A DNA stretch of 64,000 nucleotides from Oleiharenicola sp. (lineage in GTDB: Bacteria; Verrucomicrobiota; Verrucomicrobiia; Opitutales; Opitutaceae): positions 1-64,000 of the forward strand of contig JANYDW010000013.1 of assembly GCA_025363455.1 (NCBI GenBank), in the 5' to 3' direction. A program made the position numbers and the translations under genes. Shown here piece after piece: positions 39,780-47,132 of this stretch. How positions within the stretch are numbered: position 1 is the stretch's first letter; every line of letters starts with the position of its first letter. Under the pieces are notes generated by a model. That model was not told the DNA's origin and searched no databases. It saw only the letters and a program-made list of their open reading frames with translations.

Positions 39780-39944
39780 ATGAAGGTCGTAGGCCAGTTG
39801 CGCAAGACGCCTTGGCAGCGGTTTGCCCGGTTGCAGGCGACGGCCGCCTTGCTGGCGAAAGGCCGGGGTCAGCGCAAAGGGGTGTTTCGTTTTGCCAGTC
39901 ATGAGGAATGCGCCCAATGGACCGCGAGCCAGACCAAGGGCTGA
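39780..39944 (+). CDS. small protein, possible antitoxin partner of the downstream nucleotidyltransferase
   Basis: A 54-residue basic protein (MKVVGQLRKTPWQRFARLQATAALL ... FASHEECAQWTASQTKG) of unrecognised family. It precedes an AbiEii-like nucleotidyltransferase gene on the same strand, the layout of many toxin-antitoxin pairs, and its charge suits a small binding partner. The open frame extends upstream to 39627, but that part reads through repeats (FAIIRVIRG), so ATG 39780 is preferred. It may be a truncated remnant of a longer gene. Confidence 0.5.
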   Translation: MKVVGQLRKTPWQRFARLQATAALLAKGRGQRKGVFRFASHEECAQWTASQTKG

Positions 39945-40106
39945 CTAGCACTACTTCGTTAGGTGGCCGTTTTCCCGAGCGACACACCCCGCCCTGCGGG
40001 CACCCCTCTTGATAGAGGGGATTGAACCATGCTGGTTTTAATCCCCTCTGGAGAGGGGTGGCGCGAATGCGCCGGGGTGTGTTGGAACAAAACGGAGTAG
40101 TGCTAG
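39945..40106. repeat. composite palindrome (CACACCCC family inside a 16-bp inverted repeat)
   Basis: The outer arms CTAGCACTACTTCGTT (39945-39960) and AACGGAGTAGTGCTAG (40091-40106) match with one mismatch. They enclose the CACACCCC ... GGGGTGTG palindrome at 39983-40081. The insertion starts right after the stop of the small upstream gene and ends just before the first conserved codons of the nucleotidyltransferase. Confidence 0.85.
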
Positions 40107-40128
40107 GGTTCCGGACGAGAATGACCTG

Positions 40129-40566
40129 GTGAAACTCGCCCGGGAGCTGAACCGGCTGGGGGTCTCGTATGTGGTCATCGGTGGATTCGCCATCAACCGC
40201 CTCGGTCTGGTTCGCGCCACGGATGATCTCGATCTGCTCATTGCTCGCGATGCGGCCAACCAGGCGCTGGTCAAGAAGGCGCTGGAAATTCTCCCGGACA
40301 AGGCGGTGAGGGAACTCGCCAACGATGACTTGGCCCGGTGGGTGGTGGTGCGGGTGAACGACGACATCACCGTGGACCTCATGACCGAGGCCTGCGGCGT
40401 AACCTATGAGGATGCCCGCGAAGGAATCGAGACCATGGAGATGCAGGGCGTGAACGTGCCTTTTGCCGGGGCGGAGCTGATGCTCAAGATGAAGCAGGGC
40501 GAACGGGACAAGGACGTGGCCGACCGGAGCTTCCTGCGGCAGTTGATCAAAAGCCGGTCGGGTTAA
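40129..40566 (+). CDS. nucleotidyltransferase-like protein (AbiEii/DUF6036-like)
   Basis: A 145-residue protein with the nucleotidyltransferase-superfamily core: YVVIGGFAINRLGLVRATDDLDLLIA (GG and two of the metal-binding Asp residues) and a later VDLMTEA. It resembles AbiEii/type IV toxins and their orphan relatives. In-frame conserved codons (PDENDLVKLARELN) begin a few codons before GTG 40129, directly against the palindromic repeat, so the original start codon was probably lost to the insertion. The last bases overlap the convergent gluconokinase gene by 4 bp. Confidence 0.72.
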   Translation: MKLARELNRLGVSYVVIGGFAINRLGLVRATDDLDLLIARDAANQALVKKALEILPDKAVRELANDDLARWVVVRVNDDITVDLMTEACGVTYEDAREGIETMEMQGVNVPFAGAELMLKMKQGERDKDVADRSFLRQLIKSRSG

Positions 40567-41057
40567 ACCCCGCAATGCCGGCGGATGGCGGCGACGAGTT
40601 CGGCGGGGAACTGCCGGACATCGAGCCGGAGGGCGTCGGCGGGCGGCTCCAGGATCGCTAACTGGCTCTCCAGCATGGTCGGCTTCATGTAGTGGGCGGA
40701 GCGTTCGGCGAGTCGCGCGAGCAGCAACTCACGGTCGCCGGAAAGAAAAACCAGGGCTGTATCCGGGGCGCCGTCGAGCAGGACGCGGCGGTAACCTTCC
40801 TTCAAGGCCGAGCAGCTGAACACGGCGCTGCGCCCGGCGGCCCGGCACTCGTCCATGGCCGCACGGATGGCAGCGAGCCACGGAGCACGGTCGGTGTCGT
40901 CCAGCGGAACGCCCCGGCCCATCTTTTCCTTGTTGGCGGCGGAGTGGAAGTCATCGGCCTCGTGATAGGGCCACCCGAGTTCTGCCGCGAGCTGCCGCCC
41001 GACGGTGGTCTTGCCCGTGCCGGCGACGCCGGTGATCAGAATAAGGCGGAAAGACAT
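40563..41057 (-). CDS. gntK: gluconokinase, GntK-type
   Basis: Phosphorylates D-gluconate to 6-phosphogluconate. The 164-residue P-loop kinase has Walker A GVAGTGKTTVG and EADDFHSAANKEKMGRGVPLDDTDRAPWL (substrate lid and Asp). The family segment CSALKEGYRRVL and the AHYMKPTMLESQLAILEPP close also fit. Length is usual for the family (about 165-175). ATG 41057 (MSFRLILITG) is chosen; ten more residues are open upstream. It may feed the 6-phosphogluconate branch whose last step is catalysed by Eda (53.1 kb), but it is not linked to that operon here. Confidence 0.92.
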   Translation of the reverse strand: MSFRLILITGVAGTGKTTVGRQLAAELGWPYHEADDFHSAANKEKMGRGVPLDDTDRAPWLAAIRAAMDECRAAGRSAVFSCSALKEGYRRVLLDGAPDTALVFLSGDRELLLARLAERSAHYMKPTMLESQLAILEPPADALRLDVRQFPAELVAAIRRHCGV

Positions 41058-41177
41058 GGGATAGAAGTAACAAGTAACAAGGATCAAGGATCAAGAGAAC
41101 AGAAGCACAGCCGGTTGCCCGGATCCTGTTACCTGGTCTTTGTCACTTGCTCCTTCCGGCGCCGCCGCGCCGCCGGG

Positions 41178-41984
41178 TCAGCGCACCACGCGCTTATAAT
41201 TCTGACCGTAGAGGACGACGCTGTCGGCGTCCTTGACCAACATCACATAGGGATCGCTGGTGGCGAGGGCGGGCTGGCCGTCCAGCTGGGCGCCGCGGGC
41301 GGTGCGGATGATTTCCTCGGCGATCGCTTGGTCGGGACCGAATTTGGCAATCCGCATGGTGCCGTCGGTACCGATGATGAGGCGGCGGTCACCCTCTAGG
41401 ATGCCGGTATGGTATTCGCCGGCGACGCGGTTGAGCAGGGCGCTGGAGTCCGGCGCGGGCAGCAGGGTGTACTTGGGCGCGAGGCTGCGGGCCGGGCGGA
41501 AGAGCAGCCAAATGCCCCCGACGAGGAAAGCGGCGCTCAGGATCAACATCAGGGTGAACTTGATCCAATCGGGAACTCCCGTCCCGGATGACAGGCGGGC
41601 GCTGACAAGGTTGGCGCTCGTCGGCCGCTCAAACACCCGCGGGGCGGCGGCTTTCAGCTCCGGCTCGGCCAGGCCGGCGATCGTGCCGATAATAAAGTCG
41701 ATCGAGTGCTCTTCGCCGCGCAGCGCAGCCTCGCGGCCGACGAAACAGAGGTGGCGGTAGCGGGTGCGCACCACGTAGACCTCGCGATCCGTCTTGATGC
41801 GGATCTCCGGCGCGGAAGGTTCGTAGATGGTAAGGCGGGAAGCCACCTGGCTCAGGCTCATGAGCAATTCACGGAGCTGGGCGGTCGTGACGGTCTGAAT
41901 CTGCTCGTCGGGATAGCCCAAGCCGGCGGCGGCCGCGCCGGGGGCGAGGTGGTGAAGCGTTACACTGTAAGCGGGAGCGGCCAT
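41178..41984 (-). CDS. hypothetical single-pass membrane protein linked to a prepilin gene
   Basis: A 268-residue protein of unknown family. A cytoplasmic N-terminal half (LRELLMSLSQVASRLTIYEPSAPEIRIKTDREVYVVRTR) precedes one transmembrane helix (IKFTLMLILSAAFLVGGIWLLF, about residues 140-162). A periplasmic beta-rich domain follows (RRLIIGTDGTMRIAKFG). The ATG overlaps the stop of the upstream GspG-like gene (ATGA), so the two act together. A function in pilus or pseudopilus assembly is inferred from this coupling only. Confidence 0.7.
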   Translation of the reverse strand: MAAPAYSVTLHHLAPGAAAAGLGYPDEQIQTVTTAQLRELLMSLSQVASRLTIYEPSAPEIRIKTDREVYVVRTRYRHLCFVGREAALRGEEHSIDFIIGTIAGLAEPELKAAAPRVFERPTSANLVSARLSSGTGVPDWIKFTLMLILSAAFLVGGIWLLFRPARSLAPKYTLLPAPDSSALLNRVAGEYHTGILEGDRRLIIGTDGTMRIAKFGPDQAIAEEIIRTARGAQLDGQPALATSDPYVMLVKDADSVVLYGQNYKRVVR

Positions 41985-42544
41985 CAGGGTTCGAGAATGA
42001 AGATCGGGCAGTCACCGAAGCCCTTGCGGAAATTGCCCGTGGTGAGGTCGCCGTCGTCGAGCGCCTCGTCGATTTCCTCCATGAGGTCGGCATCAAGAAT
42101 CAGCGGGGCGTCGGAGGTGGTGGTGATGGCAATGGCGGCGTGCCATTTGCCGCCGACGCTGGTGCCACCCGGGTGAACCTGGTTGTATTCCCAGTCGAAC
42201 TTGCCGCCCATCGGGGTCATCGTGGTCCAGACATTGGTTTGAATATCCTGGTTGGTGATGCCGGTGGGGATGACGCCGGCGGCAGATTCCGGGGGCCAGG
42301 TGCCCTTTTCGTGGGCGTAGGCCTGGAAGGCCGCGCCAAAGACCCGGAAGTCATTGGCGATGGTGGTGGCGCGGGCCTTGCGCTGGATGCGCTGGTAGGC
42401 CGGCACAGCCATGAGGAAAAGCAGGCTGATGATGAGCACCGCGATCATCAGCTCCACCAGGCTGAACGCGCGCGTGGCCGGGCGCGGGAAGCGCTGGCGG
42501 CCGAGCAGGCGGCTGATGCGGGGGCGGACTCTCATCACTGTCAT
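41984..42544 (-). CDS. GspG/PilE-like prepilin
   Basis: A 186-residue pseudopilin with cleavage motif (R)AFSLVELMIAVLIISLLFLMAVPAYQRIQRKARATTI. Glu5 is present; the residue before the cleavage site is Ala, as in the PilV-like protein. A soluble domain follows with WPPESAAGVIPTGI and a DDGDLTTGNFRKG end that recalls the Ca-binding region of GspG. ATG 42544 or 42535 could be the start. Upstream are two palindromes (42603-42686). It overlaps the downstream membrane-protein gene by one base. Confidence 0.82.
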   Translation of the reverse strand: MTVMRVRPRISRLLGRQRFPRPATRAFSLVELMIAVLIISLLFLMAVPAYQRIQRKARATTIANDFRVFGAAFQAYAHEKGTWPPESAAGVIPTGITNQDIQTNVWTTMTPMGGKFDWEYNQVHPGGTSVGGKWHAAIAITTTSDAPLILDADLMEEIDEALDDGDLTTGNFRKGFGDCPIFILEP

Positions 42545-42602
42545 TTCGGCGGAGCACCGCTCAGGTGGCAAGCATCCAGTGGACGTGAGCCCAAGGAGGA
42601 AG

Positions 42603-42686
42603 GTAGGGCGGTGAGTCCCCTCACCGCCGGACGGCGCGGAGTGGAATCCGCGCCCTACCAACGCGTCCGGAGGCCGCGTTCCACCC
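42603..42686. repeat. GTAGGGCG-family palindrome plus half of a GGTGGAAC repeat
   Basis: 42603-42658 is a complete palindrome (GTAGGGCGGTGAGTCCCCTC ... GTGGAATCCGCGCCCTAC). It abuts ACGCGTCCGGAGGCCGCGTTCCACC (42661-42686), one arm of the other family. It lies between the beta-helix gene's stop and the prepilin gene. Confidence 0.85.
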
Positions 42687-44518
42687 TACTTCGTCTGATA
42701 CGCACCCGGCGCGTAGGTCTCCTGCTTCGGCCAGCCGAGGAGAGCCACGATCTCGGCCGGCGGGGTGGCCTGGACGGGAACGACCCGGCTGAGCGCGTAG
42801 TTTTTCAATTCGGGACTGCGAAACACGCTGCCCGGCTCCAGGACGAGGCTTGAGCTGTGCGCCTCAAAGGCCGGAAGTTTCGTCTGCAGCTCGGCGAGCG
42901 ACTTGAACTCGTACTGGTTGAGTTCGCCCTCGGCGGGGCTCCAGGAAACCAGGGTGGCTGCGCCCCCGGCGGGCCGGGCGTAGCAATTACGGTCGGTGGC
43001 GGTGAACATGGGCGCGGTGAGCTTGCCCCTCAACGCCGGCGACTGACCGGCGCGGAAGAGCGCGCGGGGATAGGTGGCGCCGGCGACGAGTAGATTGCCG
43101 GAGAAAACGTGGCCGTCGCGCTCGGTCACATCGGGGCCGGTGGAGGGATGCCAGCCGAAATGGTCGGCGGCGGCGCTGCGCTCATTGCGCTCGAAAGTGG
43201 CCGTCGCGTTGACGAAGGTATTGTTATAAACCTTGGCGTGGCTGCTGTTGAGGATGCGAATGCCATTGGTGCAGTTCGTGAAGACGTTGCCGGCGACCGT
43301 GACCCCCTTGGAAATTTCAAAGAAGAAGCCGTCGTTGCAACCCTCGACCCAGTTGTTGACGAAGACGCCATCCACGTTGCCGACGTCATACCACACGCCG
43401 TTGGAGTTGGGATTATCCGTGATGAGGTTGTCGCGGCAGATGACGCGGCGGGTCTGGTTGAAGATCTTCACGGCCGAGGGGTAGTAACCGGTGAGCTGCT
43501 CGACGTTGTTGCGGGCGATGATGTTTTTCTCGAGGAGGCAGTCGGAGGAACCGATGACATAGATGCCCTCCGTGCTCGTGTCGCTGACGAGACACTGGCG
43601 GATGACGAGCTTGTCGCCGCGGAAATAGCCGCCGACGCGCGAGCAGTGCGTGATGGTGCAGTTCTCCAGCAGCGTGCCGACGACTTCCTTGCCGAAGGTG
43701 GCGGGGTCGGCCAGGCCGATCGGGTCGTCAGTGGGCTCCTCCATGGGCGAGACGGAGCCGCGTTTGCCCTCCACCTCGAGGGCGCGGTAGGCGTATTGGG
43801 TGAAGGTGATCCCGCGGATGGCCGGGCCCTTGTGGTCGCCTTCCTTGCCGTGAGCCGGCTTGGCGGTGCAGACGAGGGCGCTGTCCCGGGCGGTGATCTC
43901 GACGAGATGGCCGGTCGGATCGTTCTTGATGAAGACGTAGCCGCCCTCGTAATCGATCGAGTAGGTGTCCGCGGTCAGCTCACCCTCCCAGCCGGCGGAC
44001 TGGAGTGCGCGACCGTCGATGAAAATCATGTCGTTGTTGAACCGGTGCTGCGGCGTGCGCGTGCCTTCGCGGGCGCGTTGCCACCAGTCGCGCGGCTTGC
44101 ACGGGAAAAGGGTGGTCCACTTTGTGCGCCACACGCCGTCGCGCAGGAGCTCCCATTTGTCGGCGACTTCCGTGCCCTTGAGCACAGGTTTCTCGTCCTT
44201 GTAGGGCTGGATCGTGACTCCCTGGTTGAGCACGAGGCCGCCGGTGCGGTAGGTGCCGCCGCGCAGGATGATCGCATCGCCGGTCACCCCTTTCGTGATG
44301 GCCGCCTCGAGGGTGGCGGGCGATTCGAGCGTGCCGGCGGCGTCGGCCTTGCCGTCGGGCGCGACCAGATAAATGTGTCCCGACTTCGGCAATTCATAGG
44401 TCTGGGCCTGGGGGCCGTAGGGTCCGCCCGAAGGCTGGGCGAGGGCGGACGGCGCGAGCGTTAGCACGAGCAACGCGGACAGGGCTGAGGCGATGAGACG
44501 AAGGGAGCGGGATTTCAT
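42686..44518 (-). CDS. secreted right-handed beta-helix protein (DUF1565/pectate-lyase-like fold)
   Basis: A 610-residue exported protein with a signal peptide (residues 1-27, ending SALAQ). It opens with YLVAPDGKADAAGTLESPATLEAAITKGVTGDAIILRGGTY, the standard start of parallel beta-helix proteins. The helix itself runs over about residues 220-450 with many N-turn repeats (CLLEKNIIARNNV, VICRDNLITDNPNSNG, VTVAGNVFTNCTNGI, AKVYNNTFVNA). Such proteins bind or cleave acidic polysaccharides, but no catalytic triad can be assigned. It lies in a region rich in secreted carbohydrate-related genes. Confidence 0.85.
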   Translation of the reverse strand: MKSRSLRLIASALSALLVLTLAPSALAQPSGGPYGPQAQTYELPKSGHIYLVAPDGKADAAGTLESPATLEAAITKGVTGDAIILRGGTYRTGGLVLNQGVTIQPYKDEKPVLKGTEVADKWELLRDGVWRTKWTTLFPCKPRDWWQRAREGTRTPQHRFNNDMIFIDGRALQSAGWEGELTADTYSIDYEGGYVFIKNDPTGHLVEITARDSALVCTAKPAHGKEGDHKGPAIRGITFTQYAYRALEVEGKRGSVSPMEEPTDDPIGLADPATFGKEVVGTLLENCTITHCSRVGGYFRGDKLVIRQCLVSDTSTEGIYVIGSSDCLLEKNIIARNNVEQLTGYYPSAVKIFNQTRRVICRDNLITDNPNSNGVWYDVGNVDGVFVNNWVEGCNDGFFFEISKGVTVAGNVFTNCTNGIRILNSSHAKVYNNTFVNATATFERNERSAAADHFGWHPSTGPDVTERDGHVFSGNLLVAGATYPRALFRAGQSPALRGKLTAPMFTATDRNCYARPAGGAATLVSWSPAEGELNQYEFKSLAELQTKLPAFEAHSSSLVLEPGSVFRSPELKNYALSRVVPVQATPPAEIVALLGWPKQETYAPGAYQTK

Positions 44519-44611
44519 GGGGTAGGTGTGAGTGAGGACTACTCAACGGGCCCGGATTGGCAAACCGGACCGGAGTGCTAACACTGGAACGAAGGTGGTC
44601 TTCCGCTGCAA

Positions 44612-44692
44612 CACACCCCGGCGCTGCGCGCCACCCCTCTTGCTAGAGGGGACCCAAACCAGCTCGGACGAAAATCCCCTCTAAGAAGCCGG
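44612..44692. repeat. palindromic repeat, CACACCCC/CCCCTCT family (truncated copy)
   Basis: The left half (CACACCCCGG ... CACCCCTCTTGCTAGAGGGGA) is intact and the right half stops after CCCCTCTAAGAAG. It abuts the GGTGGAAC-family palindrome. Confidence 0.75.
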
Positions 44693-44710
44693 ATCCATTC
44701 AGTTAAAACA

Positions 44711-44782
44711 GGTGGAACGCGGCCTCTGGACGCGTTTTGTCCTCGTGGATCTGACGAACCCGTCCGGAGGCCGGGTTCCACC
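44711..44782. repeat. GGTGGAAC-family palindrome (copy 3)
   Basis: GGTGGAACGCGGCCTCTGGA ... CGTCCGGAGGCCGGGTTCCACC. It is the reverse-orientation partner of 30657-30729 (about 70 bp). Together the two repeats fill 44519-44840; no gene is supported there. Confidence 0.85.
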
Positions 44783-44840
44783 CGATGCGCATCCACCCCC
44801 GGCTCGACAGGTGGAGGCGTTGCGGCCACGCTTTCCGCCC

Positions 44841-45995
44841 ATGAACGAAGGCGAGCTGGAGCAGTGCTACACCGCGTTGGGGGTGTCACCGGACGTGTCG
44901 CTGGCGGAGCTGGAGCGGACCTTCATGAAGCGGAATTTCGCGCTCATCAAAGGCAAGAGCGGCGCGGCCGACGAGACCAACCCGGAGCTGGACGCGCAGC
45001 GGGCGCAGCTGCGCGCGGCATATGACCGGCTGGCGGAGCACCTGCGCGAGCAGCAGCGGCAGGCCGAGGCGGCGAACCCGCGCCGGAAACCGCAACTGGG
45101 CCAGTATCACCCGCCCCTGCCGCCGGCGCCGGCGGGCGTGCTGCTCGCCCCACCGATCCTCGCCCCGCGCGACCCGGCCGACGACGAGTTCATCCTGTTC
45201 CGCTTCGACCACTGGGGGGTGAACACCTTCGTGCCGCCGTTACTGTTGGGCTTGGTGCTGCTGGTGAACCTCTCGCCGCTGAAGTTTCTGCTGACCGGGT
45301 TCCACGTGTGGATGCACGAGTTCGGCCACGCGACGGCGGCCTGGCTGTGCGGCTGGCGGGCGACGCCGCTGCCGATTGGCTGGACCCCGGTGGAGCAGGT
45401 GCACTCCAACTTCGTCTATTTCGGCCTGTTGCTGATGTTTGGCCTCCTGTTCGTCGCCGGCTGGATGGAGCGCAAAGTCTGGCCCATGCTCGCGGCGGTG
45501 GTGCTGGCGGGTTTGCAGGGTTACATGACGTGGCGGATGCCGGAGAACCGGAAGGAATTCTGGATGGTCTTCGGCGGCGTGGGCGGTGAATTCTACCTGA
45601 GCACGCTGTTCATGATGTTCTTCTGGGTGCAGTTGCCGGAGAAGTTCAAGTGGGGCGCGTGCCGCTACGTCTTCTTCCTGATCGGGGCGACGGCCTTCCT
45701 CAACATCTGGCTCCGCTGGGGTGACATCTACCGAGGAGTCGAGGAGATCCCCTTCGGCTCGATGATCAACGGCGAGGACGACCAGGGCGGCGACATGAAC
45801 CGGCTGATGGACGACTTCGGCTGGAAGAAATTCGCCATCCGGCGCAACTATTGGTTGCTGGGCTGGAGCTGCTGGGCCGCTCTCGGGGTGATGTGGGCGA
45901 TCTTCGTGCTGCGGTTGAACAAGGTCGCCGACGTGGTGGCCGGGCGAATGATGAAGCAGAAGGAAGCAGGGAGCGAGGAGCAGGGAACGTTGTAG
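44841..45995 (+). CDS. J-domain-like plus HEFGH membrane protein (M50-type peptidase candidate)
   Basis: The 384-residue protein begins with a short J-domain-like region (CYTALGVSPDVSLAELERTFMKRNFALIKG ... LRAAYDRLAEH, about 8-70) that lacks an HPD motif. A Pro-rich linker follows. The C-terminal part has about seven hydrophobic segments and WMHEFGHATAAWLCGW (about residue 155) inside a helix. This HExxH in a membrane helix is the signature of intramembrane zinc proteases (M50) and relatives. A second metal ligand (normally LDG or NxxPxxxxDG) is not obvious. ATG 44841 is preferred; its stop overlaps a palindromic repeat. Confidence 0.72.
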   Translation: MNEGELEQCYTALGVSPDVSLAELERTFMKRNFALIKGKSGAADETNPELDAQRAQLRAAYDRLAEHLREQQRQAEAANPRRKPQLGQYHPPLPPAPAGVLLAPPILAPRDPADDEFILFRFDHWGVNTFVPPLLLGLVLLVNLSPLKFLLTGFHVWMHEFGHATAAWLCGWRATPLPIGWTPVEQVHSNFVYFGLLLMFGLLFVAGWMERKVWPMLAAVVLAGLQGYMTWRMPENRKEFWMVFGGVGGEFYLSTLFMMFFWVQLPEKFKWGACRYVFFLIGATAFLNIWLRWGDIYRGVEEIPFGSMINGEDDQGGDMNRLMDDFGWKKFAIRRNYWLLGWSCWAALGVMWAIFVLRLNKVADVVAGRMMKQKEAGSEEQGTL

Positions 45996-46052
45996 GGCGG
46001 GATTTCCAAATCCCGCCAAAGAAAAAGGCGGGGTTCGGAGACCCCGCCCTAC
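45992..46052. repeat. GTAGGGCGGG palindrome
   Basis: GTAGGGCGGGATTTCCAAATCCCGCC and GGCGGGGTTCGGAGACCCCGCCCTAC. Its first bases (TAG) form the stop codon of the upstream J-domain-like/HEFGH protein gene. Confidence 0.8.
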
Positions 46053-46071
46053 ATCAGATCCGGCACTGCGA

Positions 46072-47028
46072 TCAGTTCCCGGTCGCCACGCGCAGTGAGG
46101 TTTTCTCCGCGGTCGGAAAATCGGCGGGTACCGGCTGCGTGACCTTGCCGGTGGCGGCCCATTCGGTGCCGCGTTGCAATGTGACGATGAAGCCGGCGCA
46201 GGAGAGCGCGGGATAGGGCGCGGATTCCTTCGGGCCGACGTGACCGAGCGTGGTGTGGAAAATCCGGCCCTGGCCGTAGGTGATGGTCATCAGCATCGGT
46301 TCGTTTTCCCCGGAGGATTTCGGGTACTTCACCTTGTCGGGCATCGCAGTGGCCAGGACCACGACGTTCCTGGCCGGGCCGCGCAGCTGGCTGTAGATCT
46401 CGTCACTGGCATGGAGCCACTCGGCGGGCAAGCCCTGCATGATCGGGTGGCCGGGTGCGCGGGTGACCACCAGGAAGTCGCTCCGCGCCGGGTGACCGGC
46501 GGTGCCGGGCGAGTCATCCAGCACCTGCTTGCCGTCGCGCCAGCGGATCTTCGGGCCCGAACCGTTGGTGCGGGCGCCCATGCTGCCGTCGGGCTTCAAA
46601 CCCCAGCCGCCCACGCCGATCATTTCATTCCATTCGGGCCAGTAGGGAAAGGCATTGTCGGCGTCGTGGATCGAGACCAGTCCGCCGCCTTTTTTCATGT
46701 ATTCGACGAACGCGGCCTTGGTCGCGGCGGGCCATTCGTCGCCCTCGTAGACCATGACCACCGCCTTGTATTTCGTGAAGTCAGGTTTGAACCCGGACAT
46801 GTCCTGGCCCATGGGCGGTGTGGTCGTGACATCGACGGTGAACCGGCCGGTCTGTTCGAGGTATTGTTTCACCAATGGGCTGCTCTTGGTCCAGTCGTGA
46901 TATTTGTTGGACTGACCGGTGACCAGCAGGACCTTGAGCGGCGTGGCGGAGGGCAGGAGGGCACAGCCGGCAAGCAGCAACGCAGCGAGGCCGGCGAAAA
47001 ACAGGGCGAGGACTTTGAGCGATTTCAT
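46072..47028 (-). CDS. ThuA-domain lipoprotein
   Basis: A 318-residue protein with a lipoprotein leader (ALFFAGLAALLLAGCALLPS, lipobox LLAGC). It then has a ThuA-like class I glutamine-amidotransferase fold: KVLLVTGQSNKYHDWTKSSPLVKQYL, VVMVYEGDEWP, KKGGGLVSIHDADNAFPYWPEWNEMIG and GQGRIFHTTLGH. ThuA-like proteins are frequent in Verrucomicrobiota and Bacteroidota next to sugar-degrading enzymes and are linked to trehalose/sugar utilisation; the biochemical role is unknown. It is followed on the same strand by the GDSL/DUF1080 gene about 105 bp upstream. Confidence 0.88.
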   Translation of the reverse strand: MKSLKVLALFFAGLAALLLAGCALLPSATPLKVLLVTGQSNKYHDWTKSSPLVKQYLEQTGRFTVDVTTTPPMGQDMSGFKPDFTKYKAVVMVYEGDEWPAATKAAFVEYMKKGGGLVSIHDADNAFPYWPEWNEMIGVGGWGLKPDGSMGARTNGSGPKIRWRDGKQVLDDSPGTAGHPARSDFLVVTRAPGHPIMQGLPAEWLHASDEIYSQLRGPARNVVVLATAMPDKVKYPKSSGENEPMLMTITYGQGRIFHTTLGHVGPKESAPYPALSCAGFIVTLQRGTEWAATGKVTQPVPADFPTAEKTSLRVATGN

Positions 47029-47132
47029 GGAGTGGGGTTATGAAGGAGTATGAGTCAGAAAGTGAATGGGAGGTGGTCGCCGGTTTCCACACCGGCGACA
47101 ATCTGGCATCGGCGTGGAAACCGACGCCCAAC

